Source: Meandrina meandrites (Eukaryota > Cnidaria > Anthozoa > Scleractinia > Meandrinidae). Taken from it: a stretch of DNA of 64,000 nt. The stretch's first letter is position 1; each line of letters begins with the position of its first letter. The position numbers and the translations under genes are program-made. The notes beneath the pieces are model-generated. The model was not told where the DNA came from. It saw nothing but the letters and a program-made list of their open reading frames with translations, and made no database searches. Location: assembly GCA_963693305.1 (NCBI GenBank), contig OY855904.1, positions 14,187,496 through 14,251,495 of the forward strand. Reading direction: 5' to 3'. Shown here piece by piece: positions 22,836 to 34,444 of this stretch.

Positions 22836-23210
22836 TTAGCTCCAAATCACATTCGGGTATTTGCAACGATGAAAAAGTTTGAGCTAATATTATAAACTCA
22901 CCTTTTGGTGTAAACACGGCTTTGTTGTTATTTGAATTCCGCTACAGCTGACGCTATGCAATTTCTTTGGAGTTGATGAGAATTTGAGGAATTTGCACAT
23001 GGGCTAGGGTGGTGCATTAACAGTGTTCAGTCTCAACATGCTCTGAAGTCTGAGGTGTCTATAATTTTATTCCATGTGAATCTTGAAAAGGTGTGCTACC
23101 GAGGCTGGAAATAACGCATCCTCTGTCTGTTTATTGTGATTTCAATACCCGCTTCATATTACTAGGTACAAATAAATCTTTGCAAATAGCCGAATGTGAT
23201 TTGGAGCTAA
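22836..23210. mobile_element. 375-bp element with 31-bp terminal inverted repeats
   Basis: The left end ttagctccaaatcacattcg (22836 on) and the right end (23180-23210) are inverted copies matching at 30 of 31 bases. There is no ORF inside. This is a non-autonomous DNA transposon of unassigned family. Confidence 0.8.
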
Positions 23211-24518
23211 TGATTCTAAGAATTCGCTCAGTTCCAAGCCCCCTCCGCTCAATGGCATAGCGCGAATAGGCCTGGGGATGAGGCAGGGTTTTGATGACGT
23301 ACAGATGTTGTCCTGTTCCAAAGTAATAATTTCACAGTTTTCTTGTTTTGTGTCAAAGATTCACTTGAATCACTATTAATAAGATTATTTAATTCATTAT
23401 TACGTTGTGTTGCGCTATTATTTTGATACATTTCCCTTGTTTTCAGTTTATTGAAATTTAGCTCTAACAATAGCATCAGTAGTGACTTTAGCTTTATTTT
23501 TGGATAAGAGGATTAATATACAAGCGTCATGCAATGTTTGTTGCTTTGTCATGCAATTGTTAAAATCATTGCAAGACTCAATTTGTGCCGGTACTAGTTA
23601 TTTTCTTATTTTATTGCAATATTTTTAGTGATTTGCCATTGTAATTTATTCTTTTCTGTTTGCAATAACCTTGTCTGTTTTCCCAGCACAAATAACGTTT
23701 TGTGGTTGAAGGTTTCTTTCGTGTTCGAATGCAACGCCAGAACCTCACTGCCTCGGTCGCGTATATTCACGTACTTTTTCTTATTAGCAATATATAGCAA
23801 AGAATAAGCAAATAAGACAAAAAAGCCCAGATGTCCTTCTAGGGTCTTCTAGGTAGCGAGATGCAAATAGCTTTGAAAAATTGGCGATGAATGCTTGAAA
23901 CAGTGGGCAGCAGTCCAAGACGTATGGCCAGTCAAGGTCAAACTTTAGTATCTCGAGAAATTTTGATCAGTCAAGATTTCAAACTGGTGAAAATATATTT
24001 TTTACTGATCGAGAGTTTATGATCACTTGAGACCTTTTGGCTTATTAGTCAAGAATTAAAACAGTTCCGACTTTCCTGCTCTTGTGTACTTAATCTTTAG
24101 CTCTGTCACAGGCTTCCCAAGCTCAAAAGTCGTATTTTGATGTGTTTTTGAGAGCCCTTCGGCGGCCGACTCTACATACGTGGTGTATGCGACAGCTTGT
24201 GTATATAGAGAAATGTATGGGAAAATCACGGATTCTCTAAAATCGGGTAAATAGCTATCTATTTTGAAATTAAGTTTACCTACCTCAAATGTGTCGCTTA
24301 CTTGTGTCTTGTGCCGAATTTGAAGCCATTCCGACGCCATTTAACGAAGTTATTCGAAGTCGTTGTCTCTCCTTCTAAAAAGAAGGAAAGGCAGACCACT
24401 CCATCGATCGCTGGCCAGAGTTCACTCCACAAATCGCTCTCTCCTCAAAAGGAAAAGTCCCGAATCGCAATAAAACCAACAGTTCCATGAAGCCCAATAA
24501 ATTTTACTCCACATACGT
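23211..24518. other. Gene-free stretch
   Basis: No coding exon, tRNA or clear repeat is recognised. ORFs here are short, low-complexity and lack domain motifs. Confidence 0.5.
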
Positions 24519-24812
24519 GTGCTTCGGCGGTCGAAAGTCTCGTAAAAAACGAGATATTTTGCTTTAAATTCGCCTATTCGGCTTTCCAGATGTGCTTGTG
24601 ACCGACCCCACGCCAACGGTCGTTACTCATCCTCAACTCTGATTGGTCCATTTGAACCAAGTCACGCGCTGACAATGAGGATGAAACCAGATACTTGTCG
24701 TTGAGTAACGACCGTTGGCGCGGGGTCGGTCACAAGCATATCCGGAAAGCCGAATAGGCGAATTTAAAGCAAAATTTCTCGTTCTTTACGAGACTTTCGA
24801 CCGCCGAAGTAC
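24519..24812. mobile_element. Long-arm foldback MITE
   Basis: Two arms of about 115 bp (24521-24635 and 24695-24810) are inverted copies around a roughly 55-bp unique centre. Landmarks are ttcggcggtcgaaagtctcg on the left and its complement on the right, with an indel of a few bases. Two short mirrored ORFs (near-identical first 35 residues) are by-products of the palindrome. Confidence 0.85.
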
Positions 24813-27800
24813 AGGCTTTAAAAATCAGACAGGAGACATGCATACCTACCCTTACAGAACCTCATCTTTTTGGCTTTTCACGTGCAATTGTTCCGCTTGC
24901 ACAGGATGCAACACTTGTCCACAATGACGTGCAATGATCATCAACCCACACGCTTACCGTAACAGCTTTATTAAAGCCCACTCTCCTCCCCCCTTCTCCC
25001 CGCTATCGGTCGGCTTATTTCTTTTTAAGACTTTTTGAGGGGAGGGGGGTTATTACAGACAGGGAACAGGGGATTTATTTCAAATCATATATCAGTAAGG
25101 GGACAAATAAAAATTAAGTGGTCTTTTTATTGTTTTAGTTCTGTTTGGTAACAAATTTTCACAAAATAGCAGCAATATTAAATAATTTTAATAAACACCT
25201 CTCCATGTAAAGGGTAAAGTTACCTTATTCCTTGTTCATAAATTGTTGTGATTTATCAACTTGGGAAGCGGAGAGTGCTTAAAAGAGAGGGGGCTTATTA
25301 AAGAATTCAACTTTCAGATGGGGGAGAGGGACATATTAGAAATGCTCGGCCTTTCTGTCATGCAGTCGTCACTTTGTTTTACCGATATAGAAAGCGTCAC
25401 AGTCTCAGCAGCTGGATTTATCAGTACCTCGCTTTGTATTTTAAATTTTAAATCTCTCGTGTTTTTTTTTTGTAACCGTCACTTCTAAAGATGCGTGCTG
25501 TAGCATACGAAACGTCTAGTAAATTTTTAGATTCTTTTTTCGAACCATGCGTAGTTCTTGTGTTGTGTTTGTTACCGCTGTTTGCATTTTATTTCTCGTT
25601 AAATGGAAATGGCCAAAAGACAAGAGTGTTAAGAAATGAGGGCTTAAACCAAATACTCTAATATCTGTTATAATCATAACTATATAACAAAATTATCGAA
25701 TCTGATTGGTTCTTTGCATGCCCTTTTTTTTACCAATTGAAATTGGATGTTGCGCATGCGCGCGTTCTTTATTGTGACTTAGGGACGGACCATTAGAAAA
25801 GTGATGGGGGGGATGGGGAAAAAACCAAAAAAAAATTCATGCAAGGCAAAATGTCCGAAAAAAAAATTCATGCAAGGAAAAACCCAAAGAAAAAAAATTC
25901 ATGCAAAAGATGGGCCTTATTTTGACACTAAACCAGAATTGTAATTCTTCTCGAAAAGTGCTTCAAAATGCACCAAATGGCATTAGAGCGTGTCCAGATT
26001 TTCAAAATTTTTCCGGGGGAGGATGCCCCCGGACTCCCCTACGGAAATGGGCCTCCCGCCCATCTTAACACGGCAGGGCTAATTTGCGGAGCGCAGAAGG
26101 CCGAACGCGAAACAAAATCACCGAAGCAAGCAAAACTCAACCGGAGTGCTTGCACTTAGGTTAGCCTAAAAAGCGTTCCGGTTAGTTTGGATACCGCTCA
26201 GGTTGGCCTAAAAAAAGGCCCAGGTTAGCGTGTTTATGGTTAGCTCTCGATAATGGTAATGGTAATTTCGCCTGCCGATTTTAATACCTTATTGTGACTT
26301 AATATTTCGAGAAAATTGTCAAAATACTGAACTGCATAAACAAACAGTTAGTCTCAGAATTGGCACAACTGATTTTGCATGACGAGCTTTGGCCTCAAAA
26401 CATTTAATAATACTCCTTGATATCCCTAACACCATCAGTTTGAAATAAAGGCTCTCCTGTCTTAGTGATCACAAATCCTCAACAGGCTTCGCTTTGTCTA
26501 AATTTTTTCTTCGAATTTCGTTTTACTTATCATTACAGGGCCATAGGCAGAGGGGTGCGATGGGTGCGCCCGCACCCCCCTCACGCGCCGCAAAGGCCCG
26601 CTTAATCTGAGAGGGAGGGTTAAAATGACTCTCAGAATGCAGGAAAAGTGGACTTCAATTCAATAACCTGATTTTTCAAAATTCCACCCACGATAATGTA
26701 TACACTCTACAGATTCCATCCTTGGCGGCAAAGTGGCATAATTATTACTTTTACTCGAAAAATTTTGCTTAAAAACTCGTTTTGTTACTTCCAAAACGTA
26801 ACTATTGAAAACCACTCAAAATTAAGGATCAAAAGTTTTTCAAGAGGTCTACACTTTCCGCAATTTCGGTGGGTTTTCAAATTTTGTTGCAGAACAATTG
26901 TTTGTATTCTTCAACGTGATTGATTGGTTAACGAGAAACGTCGCCATCCATTGTTCTCAATTAACGCTTGGATTGATTATTAATTTTCTAACAAGTGGCC
27001 TGGTTCGAGTAGTCGCACTGTCAGTTGAAGAGAGCCATAAAACATTGACAAGCAAATGTTTAGAGGTCATAGATTTCCCCGTTTTGCTGTAAGTAGTCTT
27101 AAACGCCTCTGTAATTTGCTATATGTTTTTACTCCTTGTGTGGTTTGTTATAGCTCACTTCTATTGTAAATGCCAAATTTTCTGACTTTTCCTAAAATTT
27201 ATCTGGAAATGTTTTGACATTACAAGGTCACTAAACGTTTTCAGGGCAACCATTTTTTGGATTAACAGGGTTTGCCGAGTTTAAACAAAACTGTGTTTCA
27301 TTGTCCTTTTTATTGGCATTGTTTTGGATATATTACCCCTTTTTAAGACGATTTGTAAGTTTACTTTTGATTTTCGTCAGGTTTTGAAGAAACCTCAAAA
27401 TTCAAGATGGTGGAACCAAGATGGCGGAGCTCAACAATTGCAACAGGTAGCCCAAGCTCGATATATGAGTAGCTCTTATGTTGATTGCATTGTTACGTAA
27501 TTCGAGCGATTTGTATATTTATAAGGATTTGTATGGGGAAAGAAATAAAGCCGAAAAGAACGAAAGGTTAAACGTTGAATTACAATAAAACTGCTCACCT
27601 TAAATCCTGCGTTGCTTTCTTTGTGTACTGTATGGTTTTGTAACTAATTTGGAGCGATTTAGTGCAGTTTTAGTTCCAACGGTTTCTTCTCATTGCATCA
27701 TGAAAATTACATTTAAAATCGCACATTACTTGTGAAACGTCTAACGTTATTTACATGATTCAATGTACTAAATGTAATCTTTAATATAGAATGGTATCGG

Positions 27801-27832
27801 ACAAACTGAACGTCGCCTCAAAGACCGCTTTA
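24813..27832. other. Gene-free stretch with dispersed repeat fragments
   Basis: About 25780-25915 holds agggacggaccattagaaaa followed by a minisatellite of aaaaattcatgcaagg (three copies). About 26000-26130 holds a GC-rich gatgcccccggactcccc block. About 26541-26615 holds a ggggtgcgatgggtgcgccc block that recurs, diverged, at 56155-56245. An isolated aagatggcggagctc at 27417-27431 resembles a YY1-type start-site motif but leads to no recognisable gene. No supported coding sequence. Confidence 0.5.
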
Positions 27833-28077
27833 ATGAACGTCGGGGACCGCGGAGAGGGAGGGGCTGGTAGGGCTAAAGCCCTACCACTTTTTTGCTCGGG
27901 TTGATTTTTTGGGGCTCCAGATGACATGGATATTTTATGAATGCTACCACTTGAAAGCAACAAAACCCGTCTACTCTTACATATGCACGAAGTCAAAGGC
28001 TCTGCAAAGCTGCGCGGCGACAGTTCACAGGCGTTCTCATCGTAGCTAACGTACGTAATGCCAAAGATCACTTAAGA

Positions 28078-28400
28078 ATGGTGTCTTATGAGGCCCATGA
28101 TCGTATTGTTAGTGTTGTCGACACGCGCTTTAACCAGGAAACCCTCACCTCCTGGGACGCTACCAGGGCAGCTAAGTATTTTGGAAGCTGTGTTGAAGAT
28201 ATAGTGTTTCGACGACATCCTGTCGGTGGTGACGCAGGTTTCAGAACCAGAGACGAAGCTCGTTTAGGAAGTCCCAATCTATCCGTAAATCCTGTAAATC
28301 CTGCTACCAACGCTGCTGGCGAGCGTTCTTTTTCATCTGCCCGGCCTCTTAAGACGTGGCTTAGATCCAGGATGGACGACGAAAGGTTAAGCAGCGTTTG
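28078..28400 (+). pseudogene. hAT transposase C-terminal fragment
   Basis: The frame opens with YEAHDRIVSVVDTRFNQ, similar to a segment upstream of the dimerisation region in hAT/DUF4371-type transposases. It later contains AGERSFSSARPLKTWLRSRM followed by DDERL, the classic hAT C-terminal dimerisation motif (family form: ERSFS..R.LK..LRS.M...RL). The catalytic core between and before these is missing, and the frame then runs into an unrelated palindrome. It is a broken copy with no expected function. Confidence 0.75.
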
Positions 28401-28421
28401 CTTTCCATGCTCTCGGTCATT

Positions 28422-28535
28422 AGGGCGAAAAGCGGGCGAGCGCGAGCGAAAGAAACTTGAAGGGGGTCTTGGAAAGGCGCCTTCCCAAGACACCCCTCGA
28501 TTTTCCTTCGTTCGCGCCTGCCCGCCTTTCGCCCT
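28422..28535. repeat. Foldback repeat nested in the hAT relic
   Basis: The block agggcgaaaagcgggcgagc at the left is mirrored by gcctgcccgcctttcgccct at the right, meeting at ggcgcc (palindrome centre near 28478). Weaker complementarity extends to about 28402-28556. It follows directly after the transposase motif. Confidence 0.8.
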
Positions 28536-29124
28536 ACTGTCCGGAGCCTGGAACAGGCTATAGCAGCTTAGCCTTGTTAAATGGCCACAAGCAGAGAACA
28601 GGGACAAATGGGTTCTCAACAGACATTGTCTGTATAGCTGCCGTCGCACAAGAGTTTGTTTCTCGCAACGAGAATCGCAAGAGAAATTTTTGCAACTTCA
28701 AAAAGTAGAGAGCTTACTATAGGTAGTTTTATTAAACATATTTACTGAATTAGATGGTATACCAAAGTGAGGCCGGACGGCTATGTTATATTTTTGGGGT
28801 TGCGCATATGATGGCGTGCAAATGGATGATAAATAGCGGAACAGTGGCCCCTAATGCTTGTTTATCTTGGCCAAATATTGTTACAAAATTGTTTGTCTTG
28901 GCCATATTTTTTAGCCCTACCACTTTTGAATGGTCTCCGCGGTCCCTGACGTCATAGGCGACCCATTCTCAACACCTTCAGCTATAATACTACCGCAGTC
29001 TCACGACACCTTGTCACTAGTATTCATGCGGTTAATAGCATACTTCTTATACTACTTGAAAAACTATATACTAAACGAGATTCAATTAGAAAGGCTCACG
29101 ACGCATTCCTCATCCCTCCTCACG

Positions 29125-29270
29125 TTCTGTATACTTTTGGGTGGGGGTGTGCCGCTGGGACTCTGAAACCCTAACCCTATACCAGACCATGTTCAGCTGA
29201 TTTTGCAACCCTATACTAGACTAGACAACGAAAATCCCAACCCTATCCCCGACTGTCTAATTTTTAGAAC
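29125..29270. repeat. Dispersed repeat, copy shared with 57220-57340
   Basis: The order gctgggactctgaaacccta, ccctatacc.agacc, ttgcaaccctat, ctagactagaca matches the block at 57240-57330 at roughly 75-80 percent by eye. It is of unknown class and has no ORF. Confidence 0.6.
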
Positions 29271-29465
29271 TGTAGCACTATTAGTGTTTTTAATAGAATG
29301 CCATCTGTCAACAACGTTGCCGCGATGATTTTTTTTTTACGTTTAGGAAAGCCTCTTTCTCTTTCGAGTTTCTAATTCTTTCATTTTTCACACCACTGAT
29401 CAGTTTCCCGGCAAATGATATCCTACTCTAGACCAAAAGTCTGATTTCTATACCCTATCCCAGAC

Positions 29466-29526
29466 AAAACTGCTTGAAAACCGATCCGTAGTCCAGCGCA
29501 CTAACCATAAGGCCACCGCGCCTCCC
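29466..29526 (-). mobile_element. SINE head fragment
   Basis: On the minus strand, gcgcggtggccttatggttagtgcgctgg-type sequence (continuing to ggactacggatcgg) resembles the 5' half of a tRNA with an A-box. No good B-box or 3' half follows, so it is a fragment. Confidence 0.4.
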
Positions 29527-30269
29527 ACAAAATAAAGTTTCTGACAAGTGTATCTGTTTGTTTTCACATAATTTAAACTCATACATATCAATTTTTTTGA
29601 TTTTATTATAAAATGTTTTATTACTTATGATAAATTTCTGTTGCGCATATTGTTGCATGCGAATTACCAGAATTACATGAAAATAAATTAAAATAAAACT
29701 GATGGACATTATGAAATAAAAGACAGATCTACAAGGAATATGCCCTTATGTTTAAATTCACAACTCATATGACTTATAGTATTCTAGTACAAAACTAATT
29801 AAAGGAGTTATGTCAAACATAAATTAAGTTCAAAAAGTCTGCCGATCATTATTTGTCTCAAGAAGTTCTAGTTCCTGGTATGAACCATCCTTTTGCCTTC
29901 TTGTTTATTATCCCTTCTTAGCAAAGCAATATTTTTAACTTTCCTTTAATTTAGAGGTAACTTTGTACACTGCAAAACCGTATGCAAGTTTAGAATATAC
30001 AAAATGTATAAAACTAGAAATGCTCATCTCTTATATATCTCTTATCTCTTATACTTCTAGAAAAAAGTACGTTTTATACTACATATTTACATTCACTTTA
30101 ACTTGTTTCAATCTCAGGTGCTTTCTCTTTGACACTCTATTTGTCTCAATTCCCGTTTCCAGACTCATTGCGCTCTCACTGATGACGGAGCCTTGACTCC
30201 AATCTCGTCCCAATATCCCTTTCGTTTCTCTTAGCCGGCGGGATGTTGGCACGAGAAACGAAGGGACAT

Positions 30270-30314
30270 TTCACTTCACACTTCACTTCACTCACTTCAC
30301 TTCACTTCACTTCA
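30270..30314. repeat. (cttca)n microsatellite
   Basis: About nine copies of cttca, with one interruption, run across this stretch. Confidence 0.9.
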
Positions 30315-30545
30315 CATATATAGGACTGGTGATCCTTTGTCTCCAGAGCCCATCGTTTATGGTCCCAAGACCCCAACGGCTTAGAGAAACGAAAAGGGCT
30401 CCAGAAACAAAGGACCTTTCTTTACTAATGCCGAGGCCACACCGGCGCGAATGGGTCTGGGGACGGGAATCGCTTGTCCTTTGTTCCGTTGTTCCAACGT
30501 TATTACTGGATCCAGGTCCCTCGCAGTTGATCAATCATTTCATTG

Positions 30546-31535
30546 TCATGACGTCACCTCCTCATGTTCTCTATTTACTGACACGTTTTCAACTGCCTGA
30601 GTCTGATTCGAACTATTATCAATCTTTTCGACGTGCTCTATGCCGCGTTGGTGCTGCTGCTGTTGTTGTTCGTTACCTGATTCTTCAGTGTTTAAGCTTA
30701 CGACGTTTTCTGCATTCAAATCATCGGCCATTTTAACCGGTTCAGTGTCACAGCCGTCAGAATTTAAGTTGTTAGTCGTGTCCTGTACTTGATCTGATCC
30801 TTCAGAACTGTCTTGCATTTTTATCTCCAGATTTTCGTCATTAGTCGTTGGATGCTCGTGCGTCATCGACGAATCTTCGTTAGCAGTCGTTGTAACGTCG
30901 TTGCAGTTGTTCGCTGGTTTCTCAGCAGAAGTATGATTCTGACTCGTATCTGCATTGTCCCCAATCGATACTTCTTCGTTTTGCTTCGGTTCTTCCACTA
31001 CTCCTGCGTTTAGTTCCAACGTTTCCGAATGATCTCGGGTCTGTTCGTTTTCCTCGATGCAAACGTTGCTAGGTGAAGCTTGGGCTGAACGATCTTTTCT
31101 TGTTTGTAACAAATCCTGTTTTTCAGTGATTTGAGTATCCTGATCGCTTTGCTCTCCATTGCTATTTCGTCTTTCTGTATTTCCGTTTTCGTCGTTCTCT
31201 CGTGCCTGTTCTAGGCTATTTTGATGTTCATCCTTTTCTCCTCTCGATTCGTCTTTCGTTATTACTGCAGACCTCGAGTATCCGTTGGAAAGTGAATTTC
31301 TAGCATTCTTTTCTTCAACGGTGTAATCGTTGAGACATTTGTCCAGGTTTTCACGAACTGCAATGGAAGATTTGAATCCTTTAGTTGGTTTCTTTATGGA
31401 ATACCACAGTTTGACTCCAAAAACAAAAATTAGATATAGCCCGAAACTCGTTAATTCGCGGACACGGCAGGCCGAGACCACAGAAATGGACCCATTCAGA
31501 AGGTGTTCTTTTGTGGATAATAAATGAAAAATCAC
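30546..31535 (-). CDS. Uncharacterised membrane-anchored, acidic Asn/Gln/Glu-rich protein
   Basis: A 329-codon frame is open throughout. Near residues 30-47 is one hydrophobic segment, SFGLYLIFVFGVKLWY, followed by basic KKPTKGFK, so a single-pass membrane anchor with a cytoplasmic tail is plausible. The remaining 270 residues are low-complexity and disordered-looking, rich in E, N, D, S, T and Q, with a short polyglutamine (EQQQQQH). I do not recognise the family. The only early Met lies in the tail of a SINE (31526-31650), so the true start may be in an upstream exon. An AG at about 31514 could join in phase to the exon ending at 31757. Length and consistent composition argue for a real coding exon, but without homology this is tentative. 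Confidence 0.5.
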   Translation of the reverse strand: MIFHLLSTKEHLLNGSISVVSACRVRELTSFGLYLIFVFGVKLWYSIKKPTKGFKSSIAVRENLDKCLNDYTVEEKNARNSLSNGYSRSAVITKDESRGEKDEHQNSLEQARENDENGNTERRNSNGEQSDQDTQITEKQDLLQTRKDRSAQASPSNVCIEENEQTRDHSETLELNAGVVEEPKQNEEVSIGDNADTSQNHTSAEKPANNCNDVTTTANEDSSMTHEHPTTNDENLEIKMQDSSEGSDQVQDTTNNLNSDGCDTEPVKMADDLNAENVVSLNTEESGNEQQQQQHQRGIEHVEKIDNSSNQTQAVENVSVNREHEEVTS

Positions 31536-31650
31536 TTTATTTAAGTCTCAATGTATTTAGCACTACTATGCTAATTGATGACACTGTAAATAAATGAACA
31601 AATATTGTAAATCCCCTGATTGAACAGAAACTTATTAAAAATTCCAACCG
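31526..31650 (-). mobile_element. 5'-truncated SINE
   Basis: Minus-strand sequence matches the 3' half of the SINE at 21312-21585. It shares aatttttaa..a..tttctgttc, then tttatttacagtgtc, then aataaagtgattt at the tail. The tail supplies the apparent start codon of the ORF ending at 30546. Confidence 0.75.
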
Positions 31651-31756
31651 GCAGAGGCTTACCAGACTACCAAGATTGTTCCGCTGAAATGCTTGGAAGA
31701 TTCTCGTTTTAAAACAGTTACGAAATACAATGCTGCATCAATATCACAAAACCCAC

Positions 31757-31975
31757 CTTCATCAGGCGCCTCCTCCTTCAGATCCTCCAGTTCTAAGCAG
31801 TATGAAGGCCTTCTGCTCCCACCAGTCATTTCCTTCAGCATGCGAGCCCGCTCCACTTCCATCTCAGCCCGCAAAACAGCGGTCTGTTCTCTTTCTTGTG
31901 CCATGCGCTGTCGTCTGTACGCAGCCTCAGCTCTCTGTTGGGCTGCCACTGTCACTTGGGATTGGGCACGAGTTT
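31757..31975 (-). CDS. Probable internal exon, coiled-coil protein
   Basis: A 219-bp open stretch is bounded on the minus strand by an acceptor (cctcctcag, just above 31975) and a donor (gatgaag then gtgggt, at 31757/31756). It encodes about 72 residues, with a charged heptad-like helix (QRAEAAYRRQRMAQEREQ and on through EMEVERARMLKEM), then GGSRRPSYCLELEDLKEEAP. It begins with two leftover bases and ends in phase 1. I do not recognise the protein and found no convincing partner exon. The ORF at 30546-31535 could follow in phase but is not proven. Confidence 0.4.
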
Positions 31976-32196
31976 CTGAGGAGGTTCAGATACAAAGTAA
32001 GCCCGATTGAGTGCTTTGGTTATCACTTTTCAAAGACGAACTTTACTATAATTTATAAAGTAAATTAATTGGTGTTGGTAATCTGTACATTTTGCATGGA
32101 TTAAACCCAGCCCAGCCGGAATTTTTTATTACCTCCAAACCTAGAGAAACTCTCATATGACAGGTGTAACCATGGGGCATTTTGCAACGACCACCG

Positions 32197-32248
32197 ACCA
32201 CCCCCGGCCCCCCCCCCCCCCCACCCACACACACACACACACACACCC
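32197..32248. repeat. Poly-C and (ca)n microsatellite
   Basis: A C run of about 16 bases is followed by cac repeats and about 10 copies of ca. Confidence 0.95.
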
Positions 32249-33802
32249 CTACCACAGCCTTGTTTCGGAGGGCGTGGATCGAATTCATATTTACCTCTAA
32301 CAGATATTTTCACAACTTTTTAACAGTGATAAAGACGATTTCTTCAAATGCCAAGTACTGAGTGCCAGTCATATTTTCTCTCGCGGCTTGATATCCTAAA
32401 AAGGTACCAGGAAAGCTATAACCCTGTGAATTTTAACCGCTAAAAGGGTCTACTACCCCGTCACTTTTATTTGGGAGTAGAAGCTCTCAGGTTTATTATC
32501 ATTCTGGAAAAATTAACCATTATTTTAGAATTCAGACAGCGGATTATCGAGCGTTATTCATTGGTCAGCGCAGGTCAGGGCATTGTGTGTTATGTGAGTC
32601 AGGACTGTAATTAATATTGTTATCGATCGATATCGATTAACTCTAGTTTAACGGAAAAGGAAGCTGGTAAATAAAACCAACAAGGAACTAAAACATTCAG
32701 TAAACTAAGGGAAAAATATGCGGAGTAGTCCACGAATATTCGGAATTTTTTGTTGTTTTAAGAGACAATGCTTTATCGTCTTTTGTTCTGGTTTGTTGGT
32801 CTTTGTTGATTGGAATTTAATGTCACTGTTTTGACAACGGCCACGGGTGGATGAGAAAAGCTTTACTAGATGGAGGGCTCGTTGAACTCCAAGCAAACTG
32901 TAGTTGGGCAGAGGACCTAAAAGGGACTAGAGCACACAGAACCAGCGTTTAAGGCCACCAAAGTCCAATGCTCTGCCGAGATCGTACGTAAACTGGCAGC
33001 CTTAACAATGATCGTGTTACTACAGCTAGACAACGCCCTTTACTTTGGTGACGGCTTTGGAATATGATCTGCTGGCTGAATTAATTAATTGATTGATTAT
33101 TAAATTAATCAATTATTTATTTAATTGATAAAAAAATGTAGTTGGCTTTAATGAACACTAGTGTGTAGGAGGTACAGGCGTCAAGCTACTTGAACCTTAG
33201 TTCCTAATCAAAGGACTGGAGCCAATACAACAAATCGAAAAGACAGGGCATAACTGGCAAAACTCGACGAGATCATATCGCGCGACCGGAAACGTGTAAG
33301 TGCGCGCACTGCAAGTAATACATACACTTGGAACACTGAACGGCTTGAAATGAAAAAAAAAATACAATAAAACAGCCTATCCGATACTAAAAAATACTCC
33401 AACGAAGAATGCCGCACTATTTATGTTACTGAAAACTGATCTTCGCGTAATCGCATTTTGTTCGTTATGTTGGATCTAAAGAACCAACATATCACGTAGA
33501 ATGTGATAAGCTTACACGCCGAATCTGCGCCTTCGTACTAAATGATAGTCGAATGTAGTCCGACGCAATATTAATCTGAATAATTTTTTTCTTTTCAGAC
33601 CGTTTTTTGATCTCAGTGTTATTATACTCGTTCTAATACTGTCGTTTATCTTCGTAAATTACATTTGACAATTTGAGCAGTATTGAACAAGGAGTGGAGA
33701 TTGGGCAAAAAAACACGATACGTCAAGCTGTTCTTCTCCAACAGCTCAAGTGCAAATTTTCTTTGGCGTGTGCTGTACATGAAACTCGCCCCTGTGTATC
33801 TG
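32249..33802. other. Gene-free stretch
   Basis: No supported exon. It contains an AT-rich self-complementary patch (33079-33130, attaatt/attgatt words) and an isolated tatcgatcgatatcgatt at 32621-32638, related in wording to the atcgat repeats near the window end. Confidence 0.5.
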
Positions 33803-34444
33803 CTATACTCTGCCGAATGGGTCAATGTACTTACCACGGAAGATCTTCTCCTCTAAACTTCTGCCAAGCTGGTGGTTAACGTCCAAAGGAGTTGGCACGC
33901 TGGACTGCGCCTGATGGTTTTGTGTTCGAGGGTTTGCCACACCAGCCGAGTGACCATCGGGGTATTGAAGGTTGGCGAGTGCTACTTTGTCCGAAAACGA
34001 AGCGGTCGCTTGTATGGCACACAGCTGGTCAGGGGTAAGCATTGGATCATTGGTGTTACTGAACCCGAACCCGACTGGGCTTCCAAACAGTCCACCCACG
34101 GGCAAACCAGTACCAAAAGGACAATCTTGTTCTGGTTTTAAACCACTCTGATCGAGTGTGAACGATGATTGAGCAGTGAATTCGTTTCTGACATGGCGAC
34201 GTGCTTTTTTTCGCAGACGAGCTGAAGACTTTGCCACTCTTCCAAAAGAGGTGCGGCTTTGGGGGCTTGCTGGGTGTGTGGCATCTACGGTCGTTGCGAA
34301 CGTCAACGTCTGCAGCAGCCGAATACGAGAGCCGAATGCGGGCAGATTCAGGGCTTGCAAACGTACGCACAACACGTCAAAAGATAGTTTTGACAATTTC
34401 GAGTTCCTCACTGGATTTATCTGCCTCTGCCAACGGCGTGTCAT
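33803..34444 (-). pseudogene. Possible retroelement gag-like ORF with SAP-like N-terminus
   Basis: A 213-codon frame contains LSFDVLCVRLQALNLPAFGS then RIRLLQTL, which has the spacing of a SAP DNA-binding motif, then a basic stretch (RLRKKARRHVRNEF). Near the C-terminus are PLDVNHQLGRSLEEKIFRGK and YID, resembling the conserved (K/R)I..GKY(V/I)D motif seen in gag-like proteins of invertebrate retroelements. No RT, integrase or recombinase follows. I infer an isolated remnant. A domesticated gene is possible but unsupported. Confidence 0.35.

Larger units (their letters stand above)
27833..28957 (+). mobile_element. Decayed hAT-type DNA transposon
   Basis: The ends are inverted copies: gtcggggaccgcggaga near 27839-27856 and tctccgcggtccctgacgtc at 28934-28953. 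Each is followed inward by a block containing gtagggctaaa. Between them is a fragment of hAT transposase (28078-28400) with an additional foldback repeat behind it. At 1.1 kb it is far below autonomous size. No confident 8-bp target duplication was found. Confidence 0.7.

Noticed and set aside
24422..24927. Pair of similar proteins on opposite strands
   Set aside because: They are mirror images produced by the two arms of a foldback MITE.
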